Shown: piece by piece, positions 27,534-37,977 of the stretch
Layout of the letters: each line of letters starts with the position of its first letter
How positions within the stretch are numbered: the first letter of the stretch is position 1
NCBI GenBank assembly: GCA_003650285.1
Contig: QMOQ01000003.1
Coordinates: 1-47,229 of the forward strand
Reading direction: 5' to 3'
DNA from: Caldisericota bacterium
GTDB lineage: Bacteria; Caldisericota; Caldisericia; Caldisericales; Caldisericaceae
Length of the DNA: 47,229 bases
Position numbers and translations under genes: made by a program
The notes under the pieces: model-generated
What the model saw: only the letters and a program-made list of their open reading frames with translations
The model's database searches: none
Told to the model about the DNA's origin: nothing

Positions 27534-28459
27534 TTACCTCTTTTTAATGCTTCTTTAACGATGTAGGCAGTGAGATTGTCAAAGGTTATTCCGTCCGCTT
27601 TTGCAGCATCTGGAACTAAACTTGTTTCAGTAAATCCAGGTATCGTGTTTGCTTCCAGGGCGAATGGTATATTGTTTGCAACAATAAAGTCTATTCTTGC
27701 GAAATCTCTAAGGCCAAATTCTTCGTAGATTAATATAGCATTTCTTTTTGCTTTGTCGTATATATTTTTAGGAATTCGTGCTGGAATGATGTGGCGTGAC
27801 ATTCCGGGTACATACTTTGATTCGTAATCATAGAATTCATTTTCTGGTGCAATTTCGATAATTGGAAGCACTTTAATATTGTTCCCGTTTCCTATAATTG
27901 ATACGGTAATTTCTTTTCCATCGAGAAATTCCTCTATAATGACAGTATCGCTAAATGCGAATGCTTTATCTAATCCTTTTTTAAAGGTTTTTTCATCGTT
28001 TACTATGCTTATGCCTATTGTAGAACCTTGGTCAACTGGTTTTACAACGAGCTTATTGCTTCTTAGGTAATGTGCAATTTCTTTGAATAGGACTTTTTCT
28101 TTCTTCTTGATTGGATAGTAGTTGGCCGTTTCGATTTTTTGAGCTGTCAAAAGTTGCTTTGTTATAAGCTTATTCATGCAGATGGCACTGGCAAGTACGT
28201 TAGAGCCAGTATATGGTATATTTGCTATTTCAAGAGCTCCTTGTACAGTTCCATCTTCTCCATATTTTCCGTGTAGTGCAACAAAAACAACGTCAGGGGC
28301 AAAATTCTCTAAAATCTTCTCTAATTTGCCTTTGAAATCAAATGTTTTTACAATAAATCCATTTTTTTTAAGGCTTTTAGCAATTGCTTTTCCACTTCCA
28401 ATAGATACTTCTCTTTCTTCTGAAAAGCCACCATATAAAACTAGTATTTTTTTATTCAT
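27530..28459 (-). CDS. ddl: D-alanine--D-alanine ligase
   Basis: KKILVLYGGFSEEREVSIGSGKAI, VALHGKYGEDGTVQGALEIANIPYTGSNVLASAICMNK, KPVDQGSTIGIS, EANTIPGFTETSLVPDAA. Start MNKK at 28459 (TAA-A-ATG junction with murB). Confidence 0.95.
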   Translation of the reverse strand: MNKKILVLYGGFSEEREVSIGSGKAIAKSLKKNGFIVKTFDFKGKLEKILENFAPDVVFVALHGKYGEDGTVQGALEIANIPYTGSNVLASAICMNKLITKQLLTAQKIETANYYPIKKKEKVLFKEIAHYLRSNKLVVKPVDQGSTIGISIVNDEKTFKKGLDKAFAFSDTVIIEEFLDGKEITVSIIGNGNNIKVLPIIEIAPENEFYDYESKYVPGMSRHIIPARIPKNIYDKAKRNAILIYEEFGLRDFARIDFIVANNIPFALEANTIPGFTETSLVPDAAKADGITFDNLTAYIVKEALKRGK

Positions 28460-28460
28460 T

Positions 28461-29372
28461 TTAGCTTCTAAAATTGCCTGCAAGTTTTATTTCGAGCTCC
28501 AGGACAAGATCTTTTTTTCTGTGCACTTGTTGTTGTGCCTTCCTTATCAGATGTATTACATCTGATGCTGTTGCTTTTCCTAGATTGATTATAAAATTTG
28601 CATGCATATCCGATATCATTGCATCTCCTACTCTTAGACCTTTACAATTTGTTTCTTCCAATACTTTGCCGGCATATGTCGTAGGCGGATTTTTGAATAT
28701 GCTACCTGCACATGGATAATCTAGAGGTTGGTGCTCTTTCTTTATCTTACTGAATATTTCCACTTTTTTTCTGATTTCTACTGGATCTTGATTTTCTAAA
28801 ACTAAGAATGCGTCCAGAAGAATTAGTGGTTCGTTTTGTAAGATACTGTACCTATAGTTAAATTTTAGGTCATCATGGTACAGCTTGTATATCTTTCCAT
28901 TCATTCCAATTACAGTGACGTATTTTATGAATTTACTTATAAAGTGAGAATTACTGCCGGCATTCATTACAATAGATCCACCAATTACACCTGGAATCTT
29001 GGCTGCGAATTCTATTCCTCCAAGTCCTTTCTCCATTGATTTATTAATTAATTCTTGCAGGGATATCCCTCCCTGTGTAATGATTGTATTTCTATCGAAT
29101 TGAATATTTTTCATTTTATTGGCGATTTGGATTACTACTCCATCTATTCCATTATCCGAAACAAGCAGATTTGTTCCATTTCCTACTGCCATTATGGGTA
29201 GTTTGTTCTTCTTTGCCCATTCAATAATATTTTTTATATCTTCAAAATTTTCTGGTTTGCAAAAGATTTGTGCTGGCCCTCCGATATGAAAAGAGGTATG
29301 GTTTGCCATTGGTTCGTTTTCAATCACTTCACTCTTCACTACTTCACGAAGTTTATCAATGCTTCTTCTCAC
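28461..29372 (-). CDS. murB: UDP-N-acetylmuramate dehydrogenase
   Basis: NHTSFHIGGPAQIFCKPEN, AVGNGTNLLVSDNGIDGVVIQ, GLGGIEFAAKIPGVIGGSIVMNAGS, AGSIFKNP. Confidence 0.96.
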   Translation of the reverse strand: MRRSIDKLREVVKSEVIENEPMANHTSFHIGGPAQIFCKPENFEDIKNIIEWAKKNKLPIMAVGNGTNLLVSDNGIDGVVIQIANKMKNIQFDRNTIITQGGISLQELINKSMEKGLGGIEFAAKIPGVIGGSIVMNAGSNSHFISKFIKYVTVIGMNGKIYKLYHDDLKFNYRYSILQNEPLILLDAFLVLENQDPVEIRKKVEIFSKIKKEHQPLDYPCAGSIFKNPPTTYAGKVLEETNCKGLRVGDAMISDMHANFIINLGKATASDVIHLIRKAQQQVHRKKDLVLELEIKLAGNFRS

Positions 29373-30735
29373 ATGTTACTCCTTTTAAAAATCTTATTAA
29401 AAAAGGAGAAAAATTTTCTATATCTCCTGGTCCTAATAATACTATTAAATCATTTCTTTTCAAGATTTTTCTCAATATCCGTGTTACATCCTCCAATTGT
29501 TTCCCATAGTATACTTCTTTTTTTTCATTTTTTTCTTTAATCCATTTATTTATTACACTGCCATTAATACCTTTTATGGGGGCTTCAAAAGCAGGATAAA
29601 TATCTGTAGATATGATAATGTCGGCATAGTGAAACGGTTTGGCAATGTTTTGCTTGAGTTCATTTACTCTGCTATATCTGTGAGGTTGGAATACTGCGAT
29701 GATTCTTTTGCTTGGGAAATGTTTTTTTATTGCATTAAGCGTTGATTCAATTTCTGTTGGATGGTCAGCATGGTCGTCAATTACGGTAATACCCCCTATT
29801 TCTCCTCTTATTTTCATTCTTCTGTTTGGCATGGAAAAACTTTTTAAAGAGGTTAATGTGTCTTTAATTTTTATTCCAGAAAGATGTGCAACAGAAATTG
29901 CAGCAAGTACGTTGAGTACGTTTTTATCTCCGTAAGAAGGGAGAAATCCTTTTCCTATAAATTTTCTTAAGTAAAACAGATCGAATTCTGTTTCTGATGC
30001 AGAATATTTGATGTTTGTTGCAAAAATATTTGCTTTTTTGTTCTTTATACTGTAAAAGAATGTGTTTGTATCTGAGAGGTTTGCAATAGAAAAGACATTT
30101 TTGTCGTCTCCGCATATTACCTTTTTTTCTGACTTATCTTGAAGTGTTTTGAATGCTTGCTTTAAATTTTTGAAGCTATTTTGGTATGCTCCAAGATGAT
30201 CCTTGTCGATATTTGTTATTACAAGGATTTTAGGTTTGAAAAAAAGAAAAGATCTGTCACTTTCATCCGATTCGATAACAAATAATTTCGCAGTTTTATC
30301 AAATGAATCAAATTTTTCTTCTCCTCCACCTATATAGACGTTGGTTTTTTTGCCGTTTTCTTTTAAAATATGCCCAATAAGTGCCGTTGTAGTTGTTTTA
30401 CCATGAGTGCCTGATACTACTATGGTTTTAAATTTTTTTGTAATTTCGGCAAGCGCTTCTCCCCTTTTCTTAATTGTAATGCCTAATTTTTTTGCTTGAA
30501 TTAATTCCTCATTTGAAGAAGGTATTGCTGAAGAGTAAATTACAAGATCAATACTTTTATTTATGTTGTTTTTATTGTGACCTATGTAAATATTAATTCC
30601 TTTATTTTGCAATTTTTCTGTTTTTCTGTTGCTTTTTATGTCTGAACCAAAAACTTTATTACCGAAATCTTTGAGTAAAAGTGCAAGCTTGTTCATTCCT
30701 GCACCACCAATGCCTATAAGAAATATTTTACTCAT
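29356..30735 (-). CDS. murC: UDP-N-acetylmuramate--L-alanine ligase
   Basis: IFLIGIGGAGMNKLALLL, VVSGTHGKTTTTALIGHIL, VIDDHADHPTEI, VFQPHRYSRV. Confidence 0.96.
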   Translation of the reverse strand: MSKIFLIGIGGAGMNKLALLLKDFGNKVFGSDIKSNRKTEKLQNKGINIYIGHNKNNINKSIDLVIYSSAIPSSNEELIQAKKLGITIKKRGEALAEITKKFKTIVVSGTHGKTTTTALIGHILKENGKKTNVYIGGGEEKFDSFDKTAKLFVIESDESDRSFLFFKPKILVITNIDKDHLGAYQNSFKNLKQAFKTLQDKSEKKVICGDDKNVFSIANLSDTNTFFYSIKNKKANIFATNIKYSASETEFDLFYLRKFIGKGFLPSYGDKNVLNVLAAISVAHLSGIKIKDTLTSLKSFSMPNRRMKIRGEIGGITVIDDHADHPTEIESTLNAIKKHFPSKRIIAVFQPHRYSRVNELKQNIAKPFHYADIIISTDIYPAFEAPIKGINGSVINKWIKEKNEKKEVYYGKQLEDVTRILRKILKRNDLIVLLGPGDIENFSPFLIRFLKGVTCEKKH

Positions 30736-31822
30736 TTATTTTGCTCCTAACTTCATCGTATATAAGTTCTTCACTATTCTCTGGGAATATTCCTTCCGTA
30801 TTATTTTTCATTGTTTTTATTTTATCGGGATGTGTGAGATAGTAAATGATTTTATTCAGCAGCATGTTCTCTGATAGTTCTGATTCTTTTATAAGCTCTA
30901 TGCATCTTTTGCTTTTAAGAAAAAGTGCATTTTTTTCTTGATGATTGTCTCTGGCGTGTGGGTATGGTATGATAATTCCCGGAACTCCCTTTCTCGTTAA
31001 TTCAGTAAGAGTCATTGCTCCAGCTCTTGATACTGCAAAATTGGCTGCTCCAATGGCATATTCTACCTCTTCTAAATATGGTATTATTTTTACTCTTGGT
31101 GGAAGAGCTTTATTTTTTTTAGTTATAACATGGTAATCTCGTTCTCCTGTTATAAATATGATTTGAATATTTCTATTCTTAAATAAAAGTTTTTTTATGA
31201 TATTTGAAAATATGTTGTTTATTTTTTTTGCTCCTCCGCTTCCTCCAAGAACGAGGAGTGTAGGTTTATCGTCAAACTTGAAGAAATTTAATGCATCTTT
31301 TCTTTTTATGTTAACAATTTTCTTTCTTATAGGATTGCCGGTAAAAACTGTTTTTCTTCCGTCAAAGAAGCCATAAATATCAGGGAATCCCATAAAGATC
31401 GTCTTGCTTTTTTTTGCAAATAGTCTATTAGCACGGCCTGGTACAATGTTTTGTTCATAAAGAAATACGGGTATATTTTTTGTTATTGCCGCAAAGACTA
31501 TGGGTGCTGAAACATATCCGCCAGCTCCAATTACTGCATCAATATTTTCTTCTCTTAATGTGTGATATGCCTCTTTAATTCCTATACTTGCTTTGTGCAC
31601 AAATTTTGAAAACTTTTTTGGACTAAATTCTAACGCAGCAGATTCTATTGTTCTTGTATAAAGTTTGTGTGTTTTATATATATTTTCTTCTTTACTGTTT
31701 TTTCTTCCAACGAGAACAACTTTATCTCCGTTTTTTATAAATGTTTTTGCGATTGAAATAACTGGATAAATATGACCTCCCGTTCCTCCGCCTGCAATAA
31801 GTATTTTCATTTCATTCACCAC
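30728..31822 (-). CDS. murG: UDP-N-acetylglucosamine transferase MurG
   Basis: ILIAGGGTGGHIYPVISIA, LVLGGSGGAKKIN, FAVSRAGAMTLTELTRKGVPGIIIPYPHARDNHQEKNA. Confidence 0.96.
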   Translation of the reverse strand: MVNEMKILIAGGGTGGHIYPVISIAKTFIKNGDKVVLVGRKNSKEENIYKTHKLYTRTIESAALEFSPKKFSKFVHKASIGIKEAYHTLREENIDAVIGAGGYVSAPIVFAAITKNIPVFLYEQNIVPGRANRLFAKKSKTIFMGFPDIYGFFDGRKTVFTGNPIRKKIVNIKRKDALNFFKFDDKPTLLVLGGSGGAKKINNIFSNIIKKLLFKNRNIQIIFITGERDYHVITKKNKALPPRVKIIPYLEEVEYAIGAANFAVSRAGAMTLTELTRKGVPGIIIPYPHARDNHQEKNALFLKSKRCIELIKESELSENMLLNKIIYYLTHPDKIKTMKNNTEGIFPENSEELIYDEVRSKINE

Positions 31823-32885
31823 TCTTTTTCGCTATGTTTATAAGAATGCCAATGCCGGTAAGATTTGCTAACATACTGTTGCCACCGAAACTTATGAATG
31901 GCAATGTGATACCAGTAACGGGAAGTAATCCTATATTTGTTGATATATTTATCAAAGCAGAAAGTGCAATACTTAGAGTAATACCTACTGCTAATAACCT
32001 GGGAAAGGTGCTTCCCGTATTTTTTGCAATTTTGAACCCTGTATATATCAGTGCAATAAAGAGAGCTATTATTACAGTACACCCTATAATGCCAAATTCT
32101 TCTGCTGTGATAGCGAATATAAAATCTGCGGTTTTTTCTGGAAGCTTTCCGTATTTGAACATGCTTCTCATGAAACCTGTGCCGATTATTCCACCTCTTG
32201 CAATTGCCCTGAATGATTGGAGTGCCTGATATCCTTCACCTGTAGGGGCACTATAGGGATTAAGGAAAAAAACTATTCTTTCTTTCCAGCTTTGGTTATT
32301 TATTATAAATATGGCTCCTAAAATTACTGTAGGAACCGAAACAATGCAGAAATCTATTAGCTTCATTCCGCTAACCAATAATAATGCTCCGCATGTCAGC
32401 ATTATTATTGCCCCACTTCCCATATCGGGCTCTATAATTACGAGTCCCGATATAAGAATTACTATTCCAAGAAGAATTATGTATATTTTCTTGTTATAAT
32501 CTTCTTTTAATCTTGTGGAAACTACTTTTGAAATAAATATTGAGAGAACGAGAGAAACATATTGTGAAGGTTGAATTGCAAATGGTAGCCCTACATATAG
32601 CCATCTTCTTGATGTTTCTCCGGTTGTGAAGAAAAGAGATATTAAAATGAGGAAAAATAAAACAGTGGAAATGTCTTTAAGTTTTGTATGATTGAAATAT
32701 GAAAATAAAATAAGAGAAGCTGTACCGATACCTACGTATAAGAGCTGTTTGTAGAAGATTGTCAGGGATAGACTAGTTGATGTAGACGGGCTTATACTAA
32801 AATTCATAAGCAATCCTATCCCGACAAGAGCGTATGCAAAAAATAACAATGCACGTATATTAGATGTTTTTTGTTCTTTATTCAT
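31812..32885 (-). CDS. ftsW: SEDS-family glycosyltransferase FtsW
   Basis: Polytopic; IIEPDMGSGAIIMLTCGALL, GYQALQSFRAIARGGIIGTGF, AEEFGIIGC, ITLPFISFGGNSMLANLTGIGILINI. Confidence 0.92.
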   Translation of the reverse strand: MNKEQKTSNIRALLFFAYALVGIGLLMNFSISPSTSTSLSLTIFYKQLLYVGIGTASLILFSYFNHTKLKDISTVLFFLILISLFFTTGETSRRWLYVGLPFAIQPSQYVSLVLSIFISKVVSTRLKEDYNKKIYIILLGIVILISGLVIIEPDMGSGAIIMLTCGALLLVSGMKLIDFCIVSVPTVILGAIFIINNQSWKERIVFFLNPYSAPTGEGYQALQSFRAIARGGIIGTGFMRSMFKYGKLPEKTADFIFAITAEEFGIIGCTVIIALFIALIYTGFKIAKNTGSTFPRLLAVGITLSIALSALINISTNIGLLPVTGITLPFISFGGNSMLANLTGIGILINIAKKSGE

Positions 32886-34225
32886 AGGCTATTTACAATT
32901 TTTTTGAATTTATCTCCTCTGTCTTCAAAATCTTTAAACATATCAAAACTTGCACAGGCCGGGGAAAGTAGGATGGTGTCTCCCTGATGTGCAATTTTTT
33001 TTGCTAGCTCTACTGCTTTTTCTAATGTTGATGCAAATACGATATTATTAAAACCTTGATCGATAGCATTATTTGCTATTTCAGCAGCAGTTTCCCCTGT
33101 GACGACAAGTTTTCTTAATTTATTTGGAAACAATCTTGCAAGCTCTGTGAAATCGTTATTTTTACTACTTCCTCCAGCGATGAGAATAATTTTACTATGA
33201 AATGCATTTAGAGCCTGTATCGTGGAATCTGGTGTTGTGGCTTTCGAATCGTTTATGTATGATACGCCATCTAATTCTCTGACTTTTTCAAGTCGATGTG
33301 GCAACCCTTCGAATGTTTCTATGCCTTTTTTGATTGTTTCATTATCTATTTTAAGGAGTTTTGCAGAAAGAATAGCCGCCAGAACATTACTGATGTTATG
33401 TTTTCCGAGGAGACGAATGGATTCAATGCTTATAATTTCTTCTTCTTTTTCTTCATTTTTAAAGATGATTTTGTTATTTTCCAGGAATACGCCTTTTCGT
33501 ACAGGAGTTGTCCTGCTGAAGTAGAATATCTTGCTGTTAATATCTTTTTCTAATCTTTTTGATATAGCGTCATCGGCATTTAATACAGCAAAATCTGTGG
33601 ATATCTGATTTTTGAAAATTCTTTTTTTGTATTTTAAATACTCTTCCATATCTTTGTATCTATTTAGGTGATCTTCAGAAAAATTGAGAAACACTGATAC
33701 TTTTGGATGAAAATCCTCTATTGTTTCTAATTGAAAACAGCTTGTTTCGAGTATAGCAATATCAGGGTTTGGATTGTTTAATAGAAGTTCTGAATACGGA
33801 GTACCTAAATTTCCCCCTGTTATGCTGTTGTAAGGTGCATAGTAAAATATGTTGCCAGTAAGTGCTGTTGTGGTGCTTTTTCCATTGGTACCTGTTATGC
33901 TTATTATTTGAGTAGTTGATGTTGTTTTGTATGCAAACTCCATTTCTCCAATATACGGGATACGATATTTTTCTATTTCTTTCACTATTTTTGTTTGCAA
34001 AGGAACACCTGGTGAAATTACTGCCATTTCGAAATTTTTAATTTTATCAAATGAATGTATTCCAAATTCAAATTCTATATTGTTTTTGCGAAGCATTATT
34101 TTTGGTTTTTCAAATTCATTTCCATCGCTATTTTCTGTGACAAATGGCTCAAAGCCTTGTTTTTTTGCAAGCAGAGCTGCATAAATACCACTTTTCCTTG
34201 CTCCTACAATTAGTATTTTTTTCAT
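32882..34225 (-). CDS. murD: UDP-N-acetylmuramoylalanine--D-glutamate ligase
   Basis: VISPGVPL, ISITGTNGKSTTTALTGNIF, LETSCFQLETIEDFHPKVSVFLNFSEDHLNRY, SYINDSKATTPDSTIQAL. Confidence 0.96.
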   Translation of the reverse strand: MKKILIVGARKSGIYAALLAKKQGFEPFVTENSDGNEFEKPKIMLRKNNIEFEFGIHSFDKIKNFEMAVISPGVPLQTKIVKEIEKYRIPYIGEMEFAYKTTSTTQIISITGTNGKSTTTALTGNIFYYAPYNSITGGNLGTPYSELLLNNPNPDIAILETSCFQLETIEDFHPKVSVFLNFSEDHLNRYKDMEEYLKYKKRIFKNQISTDFAVLNADDAISKRLEKDINSKIFYFSRTTPVRKGVFLENNKIIFKNEEKEEEIISIESIRLLGKHNISNVLAAILSAKLLKIDNETIKKGIETFEGLPHRLEKVRELDGVSYINDSKATTPDSTIQALNAFHSKIILIAGGSSKNNDFTELARLFPNKLRKLVVTGETAAEIANNAIDQGFNNIVFASTLEKAVELAKKIAHQGDTILLSPACASFDMFKDFEDRGDKFKKIVNSL

Positions 34226-34232
34226 TAGGTCC

Positions 34233-35162
34233 TCACAAAATTGTTACCGTGAAAATACACGCGACAAGCGTAATTAGCAAGAATCTGTAATCTATTTTTA
34301 ATTCGCTCCAGCCAGATTTTTCAAAATGGTGATGGATTGGTGCCATTTTGAAAAATCTTTTTCCGTGAGTCAGCTTGAAGTAAGAAATCTGGATGATTAC
34401 CGAAAGTGTTTCTATGACGGGGATTATAGCCATAATTGGGAGTAACAGTTCTGAATTATTTATGATACCCATAGCTCCAAAGAGTCCCCCTAATGCCAAA
34501 GATCCTGTATCTCCCATAAAAACAGCTGCTTTTGGCCTGTTGAACCAGAGATAAGCAAGAAGAGCTCCGATAATAATCGATGAAATTGTTTTGGTGGCTA
34601 TATTCCCTATTATTATAAATGTAAAGAACAGCGGGATTGATAAACTTCCAAGTAACCCATCGATTCCATCTGTGAGATTAAAAGCATTGGACGAGCCAAC
34701 CATAATGAGCAGGTATAAAATAAAATACGATATATTTCTCATTTGAAGTGACCATGTCCTTATACTCACTGTTGTGCTGATTAAATCTTTTCCAATAATA
34801 AATAATAGTATAGATACGAAGATTTGAAGAATAATTTTTTTTCTTGCACTGAGCCCTAACGACTCCCCCTTTCTAGTACTTACAAAATCATCAATGAACC
34901 CGATTAACCCATTGAGGAGTAAAGCTAAGTATAGAAATAAAAATGTTTTGTTATAGTAGAAAGGAAGAAACAGCGCTGGAATAATCAAGAAGATAATCCC
35001 ACTGGCGGTTGGTGTCCCTTTTTTTGTTTTATGCTCTCTTGGTCCTTCTTTTCGAATAAATTGAGTGAATTTTATTTTTTTGAGCCATGGTATTGCAATC
35101 AAAAAAAGAGGCATTGCCACTGAAAACGATATTAGTATATATAATAGCAACATTTTATCCAT
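34233..35162 (-). CDS. mraY: Phospho-N-acetylmuramoyl-pentapeptide-transferase
   Basis: KKGTPTASGIIFLI, GFIDDFVSTRKGESLGLSARKKIILQ, NAFNLTDGIDGLLGSLS, VFMGDTGSLALGGLFGAMGI, PIHHHFEKSGW. Confidence 0.96.
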   Translation of the reverse strand: MDKMLLLYILISFSVAMPLFLIAIPWLKKIKFTQFIRKEGPREHKTKKGTPTASGIIFLIIPALFLPFYYNKTFLFLYLALLLNGLIGFIDDFVSTRKGESLGLSARKKIILQIFVSILLFIIGKDLISTTVSIRTWSLQMRNISYFILYLLIMVGSSNAFNLTDGIDGLLGSLSIPLFFTFIIIGNIATKTISSIIIGALLAYLWFNRPKAAVFMGDTGSLALGGLFGAMGIINNSELLLPIMAIIPVIETLSVIIQISYFKLTHGKRFFKMAPIHHHFEKSGWSELKIDYRFLLITLVACIFTVTIL

Positions 35163-35165
35163 TTT

Positions 35166-36542
35166 TTATTTTCCAAACCTTTTTTTGAGGATTTCTACAA
35201 TTTCTTCCATTTTCATATCCCTTGAACCTTTGATGAATATAACAGAATTTTGGCAAATTTTCAATTCTTTTATGAATGTCCTGGCTTTTTCCATGCAGGT
35301 GAATGCGATTCCTTGTTCTATACCGTTTAATTTGGCACCTGACAAAATATCTTCGGCGTATTTACCGATGCTTATTAATAATTTTGGTTTCACTCTGGCA
35401 ATGCTTTCTCCTGTTTTTTTGTGAAGTAATTTTGCATTTTTCCCGAGTTCGAGCATGTCCCCAACGACAATAATTAGAGGGGCTTTATGTTTTGTGAATC
35501 GCGAAAGATTTGCTACAAGCGAAACGGGGTTTGAATTGTATGTTTCATCAATAATTGTAATGCCTCTCGAAAGAAGCATACTTGTTCCCCTTCCCTTTGC
35601 TGGTGTAAATGTTTTTAAAACTGCTATCGATTTGTTTATAGGAATTCCTGCAATTATACCAAGTGACAAAGATGCCAGCATATCATATAAAAAGTGTATT
35701 CCAGAGAACGGAAACTCATCAACATAGCATTTGTTTTTATAACAAAATTTTATTTTCATATATTGTTCTGTTGATTCTATTATATTTCCTCTTACTTCTC
35801 CGTTTCTCTTTGTGCTGAAATATAGAGCATCTGTTTTATTGCTCAATCTTTGTATTAGAGGGTCATCGCCGTTGAGTATTATTTTCCCATTATTTTCTTT
35901 AACAAACTGTATTAGTTTGAATTTTTCTTGCGCAACGCCTTCTCTATTTTTTAAAAATTCTAAATGAGAGTCTCCAATGTTTAGCAAAAGAGCAATATTT
36001 GGTTGCAAGACTTTGTTTAGTGTGTCCATATCCCCTCTTTTTTGGATTCCCATTTCTACTACAAGATAATCTTCATCTCCGTTTGTATCGTTTAAAAGAA
36101 ATAGAGGGATTGATATCTCTGTGTTTGCGTTTCCTTTTGTTGCCGCGATATTAAATTTTTTTGCAAGAATAAGACTTATCATTTCTTTTGTTGTAGTTTT
36201 GCCGGCACTTCCTGTTATGCCTATGATTTTGTTTTGGAATTTTTTCCTTGCTAATTCCCCGGCGGATAAAAGAAAGTTTTTTGTTGACTCTACTTTGTAT
36301 ACAAAAGTATCTTTGAAAAAATTGTTATTATATGGCTTTTGTATTGCAATACCTTTTGCTCCTCGTTGTATTGCGTCAGAGATAAAATCATGACCGTCTA
36401 CTTTTTGGCCCTCCAGTGCAATAAAAAAACTTCCGCTTTTTATATTTCTGCTGTCGACTGAAAAATGGGTAAAATCATTTACCCGTTTACCCTTCCAGCT
36501 TCCTGCTATATTATTGATGATTTCATCAGTTTTGATTATCAT
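35166..36542 (-). CDS. murF: UDP-N-acetylmuramoyl-tripeptide--D-alanyl-D-alanine ligase
   Basis: SVDSRNIKSGSFFIALEGQKVDGHDFI, GITGSAGKTTTKEMISLIL, DETYNSNPVSLVANL, VVGDMLELGK. Confidence 0.95.
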   Translation of the reverse strand: MIIKTDEIINNIAGSWKGKRVNDFTHFSVDSRNIKSGSFFIALEGQKVDGHDFISDAIQRGAKGIAIQKPYNNNFFKDTFVYKVESTKNFLLSAGELARKKFQNKIIGITGSAGKTTTKEMISLILAKKFNIAATKGNANTEISIPLFLLNDTNGDEDYLVVEMGIQKRGDMDTLNKVLQPNIALLLNIGDSHLEFLKNREGVAQEKFKLIQFVKENNGKIILNGDDPLIQRLSNKTDALYFSTKRNGEVRGNIIESTEQYMKIKFCYKNKCYVDEFPFSGIHFLYDMLASLSLGIIAGIPINKSIAVLKTFTPAKGRGTSMLLSRGITIIDETYNSNPVSLVANLSRFTKHKAPLIIVVGDMLELGKNAKLLHKKTGESIARVKPKLLISIGKYAEDILSGAKLNGIEQGIAFTCMEKARTFIKELKICQNSVIFIKGSRDMKMEEIVEILKKRFGK

Positions 36543-37977
36543 TCAAAACCTCTTTTGCATATTCTGAATCATTTAAATAGATGATCTTGTTTTTGTAATG
36601 CATTTCATTTTCGTGTCCTCTGCCAAGCAGGGCTATTATGTCATTATTTTGCATTGTTTTTATTGCTGCTTTTATTGCTTTTTTTCTGTCTAAAATAATT
36701 TTCGTATTGTTACTTGCTCCCTTTTGTACATTTTTTGCAATTTTTTTCGGGTCATCACTTCTTGGATCATCTGTGGTTATAATAACGAAATCGCTCAGAG
36801 CCGAGGCTATTTTTCCTATTTCCATGCTCTTCTTTTCAGTTGACCATCCAACTGCGCCAATTACTGTAATAATGTGTCCCTTCTTGATGTTGTTTAGAAA
36901 TGATAGCACTTTTTTTATTTCAGCAGGATTGTGTGCAAAATCAATAATGATTATGCCTTTTTTTGTCTTTATAATATCCATTCTTCCAGGTATTGTAGGT
37001 ATGTCTTTTGCAAATTTTTGAAGCTTAGATAGACTGATGCCTTCTTCGATTGCAAAGGCTGAAGCAGCAAGAAAATTATAAAGATTAAATTCACCACCCA
37101 TATTGAGGGAAAAAGGTGCTTTTTTCTTATCGTTGTACTGCAGGATAAATTTGGTTTCTTCTATTCCAACTTTCTCTACAAAAGCTTTGTAGTTTGCCTT
37201 GTTTATTATTCCAAAGAGCACGGGATTAATTGATATTTTTTTAAATTTTTCATAAAAAGGAGTATCTGCATTTAAGAATATTTTTCCTTTATAGTTTTCA
37301 AAAAACGATACTTTTGTTTGAATATAATTTTCTAGTGTCTTATGGATATCTAAATGGTCTTCTCCTAAAAAAGTAAGGATTTTATTATAAAAAATTAACC
37401 CTTCGATGCGATGGTGCAGAATAGCAAATGAAGAAACTTCCATGAATACGTATTTAACATTTTCCTTTACTGCTTTGTATAGAAATCTATTTAGGGGAAA
37501 CGCATCAGGTGTAGTAGGCGGAAAGGAATCTTTCCTGACAAATTTATCACCTATCCCCTCTCCTATTGTGCCAATAAATCCGGATTTTATGTCAACATTA
37601 TTAAAAAGTTTATAAAGTAGATAGGACGTTGTTGTTTTGCCGCTTGTTCCTGTAATTCCTACTAATTTTAGCTTCTGGGACGAAAATCCGAAAAAAGCAC
37701 TGGATAAGAGAGCGTAGGTTTTTCGAGAGTTATCTGTTTCGATAATTAGCATATCAGGGGAATGTTTTATACTTTTTTCAGTTACTATTCCAATAGCTCC
37801 TTTCGTGATTGCCTCTTCAATCTTTTCGTGGGAATCGAAGGTAATGCCTTTTATTGCAACGAATAGGTCTCCTTTTTTTACTTTTCTTGAATCAATTTGA
37901 ATATTTTTGATGGGAACCTCTATGTTTCCATGTACGTGCAAAGAAGGGAATAAATTTTTTATCTGTTTTCCATTCAT
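36526..37977 (-). CDS. murE: UDP-N-acetylmuramyl-tripeptide synthetase MurE
   Basis: QIDSRKVKKGDLFVAIKG, GITGTSGKTTTSYLLYKL, EVSSFAILHHRI, IIIDFAHNPAEI, TTDDPRSDDP, GRGHE. Confidence 0.95.
   Translation of the reverse strand: MNGKQIKNLFPSLHVHGNIEVPIKNIQIDSRKVKKGDLFVAIKGITFDSHEKIEEAITKGAIGIVTEKSIKHSPDMLIIETDNSRKTYALLSSAFFGFSSQKLKLVGITGTSGKTTTSYLLYKLFNNVDIKSGFIGTIGEGIGDKFVRKDSFPPTTPDAFPLNRFLYKAVKENVKYVFMEVSSFAILHHRIEGLIFYNKILTFLGEDHLDIHKTLENYIQTKVSFFENYKGKIFLNADTPFYEKFKKISINPVLFGIINKANYKAFVEKVGIEETKFILQYNDKKKAPFSLNMGGEFNLYNFLAASAFAIEEGISLSKLQKFAKDIPTIPGRMDIIKTKKGIIIIDFAHNPAEIKKVLSFLNNIKKGHIITVIGAVGWSTEKKSMEIGKIASALSDFVIITTDDPRSDDPKKIAKNVQKGASNNTKIILDRKKAIKAAIKTMQNNDIIALLGRGHENEMHYKNKIIYLNDSEYAKEVLNDNQN

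Noticed and set aside
28460-28483. Longer Ddl start (MQAILEAK...)
   Set aside because: MNKKILVLYGG at 28459 matches Ddl N-termini and directly follows the murB stop.
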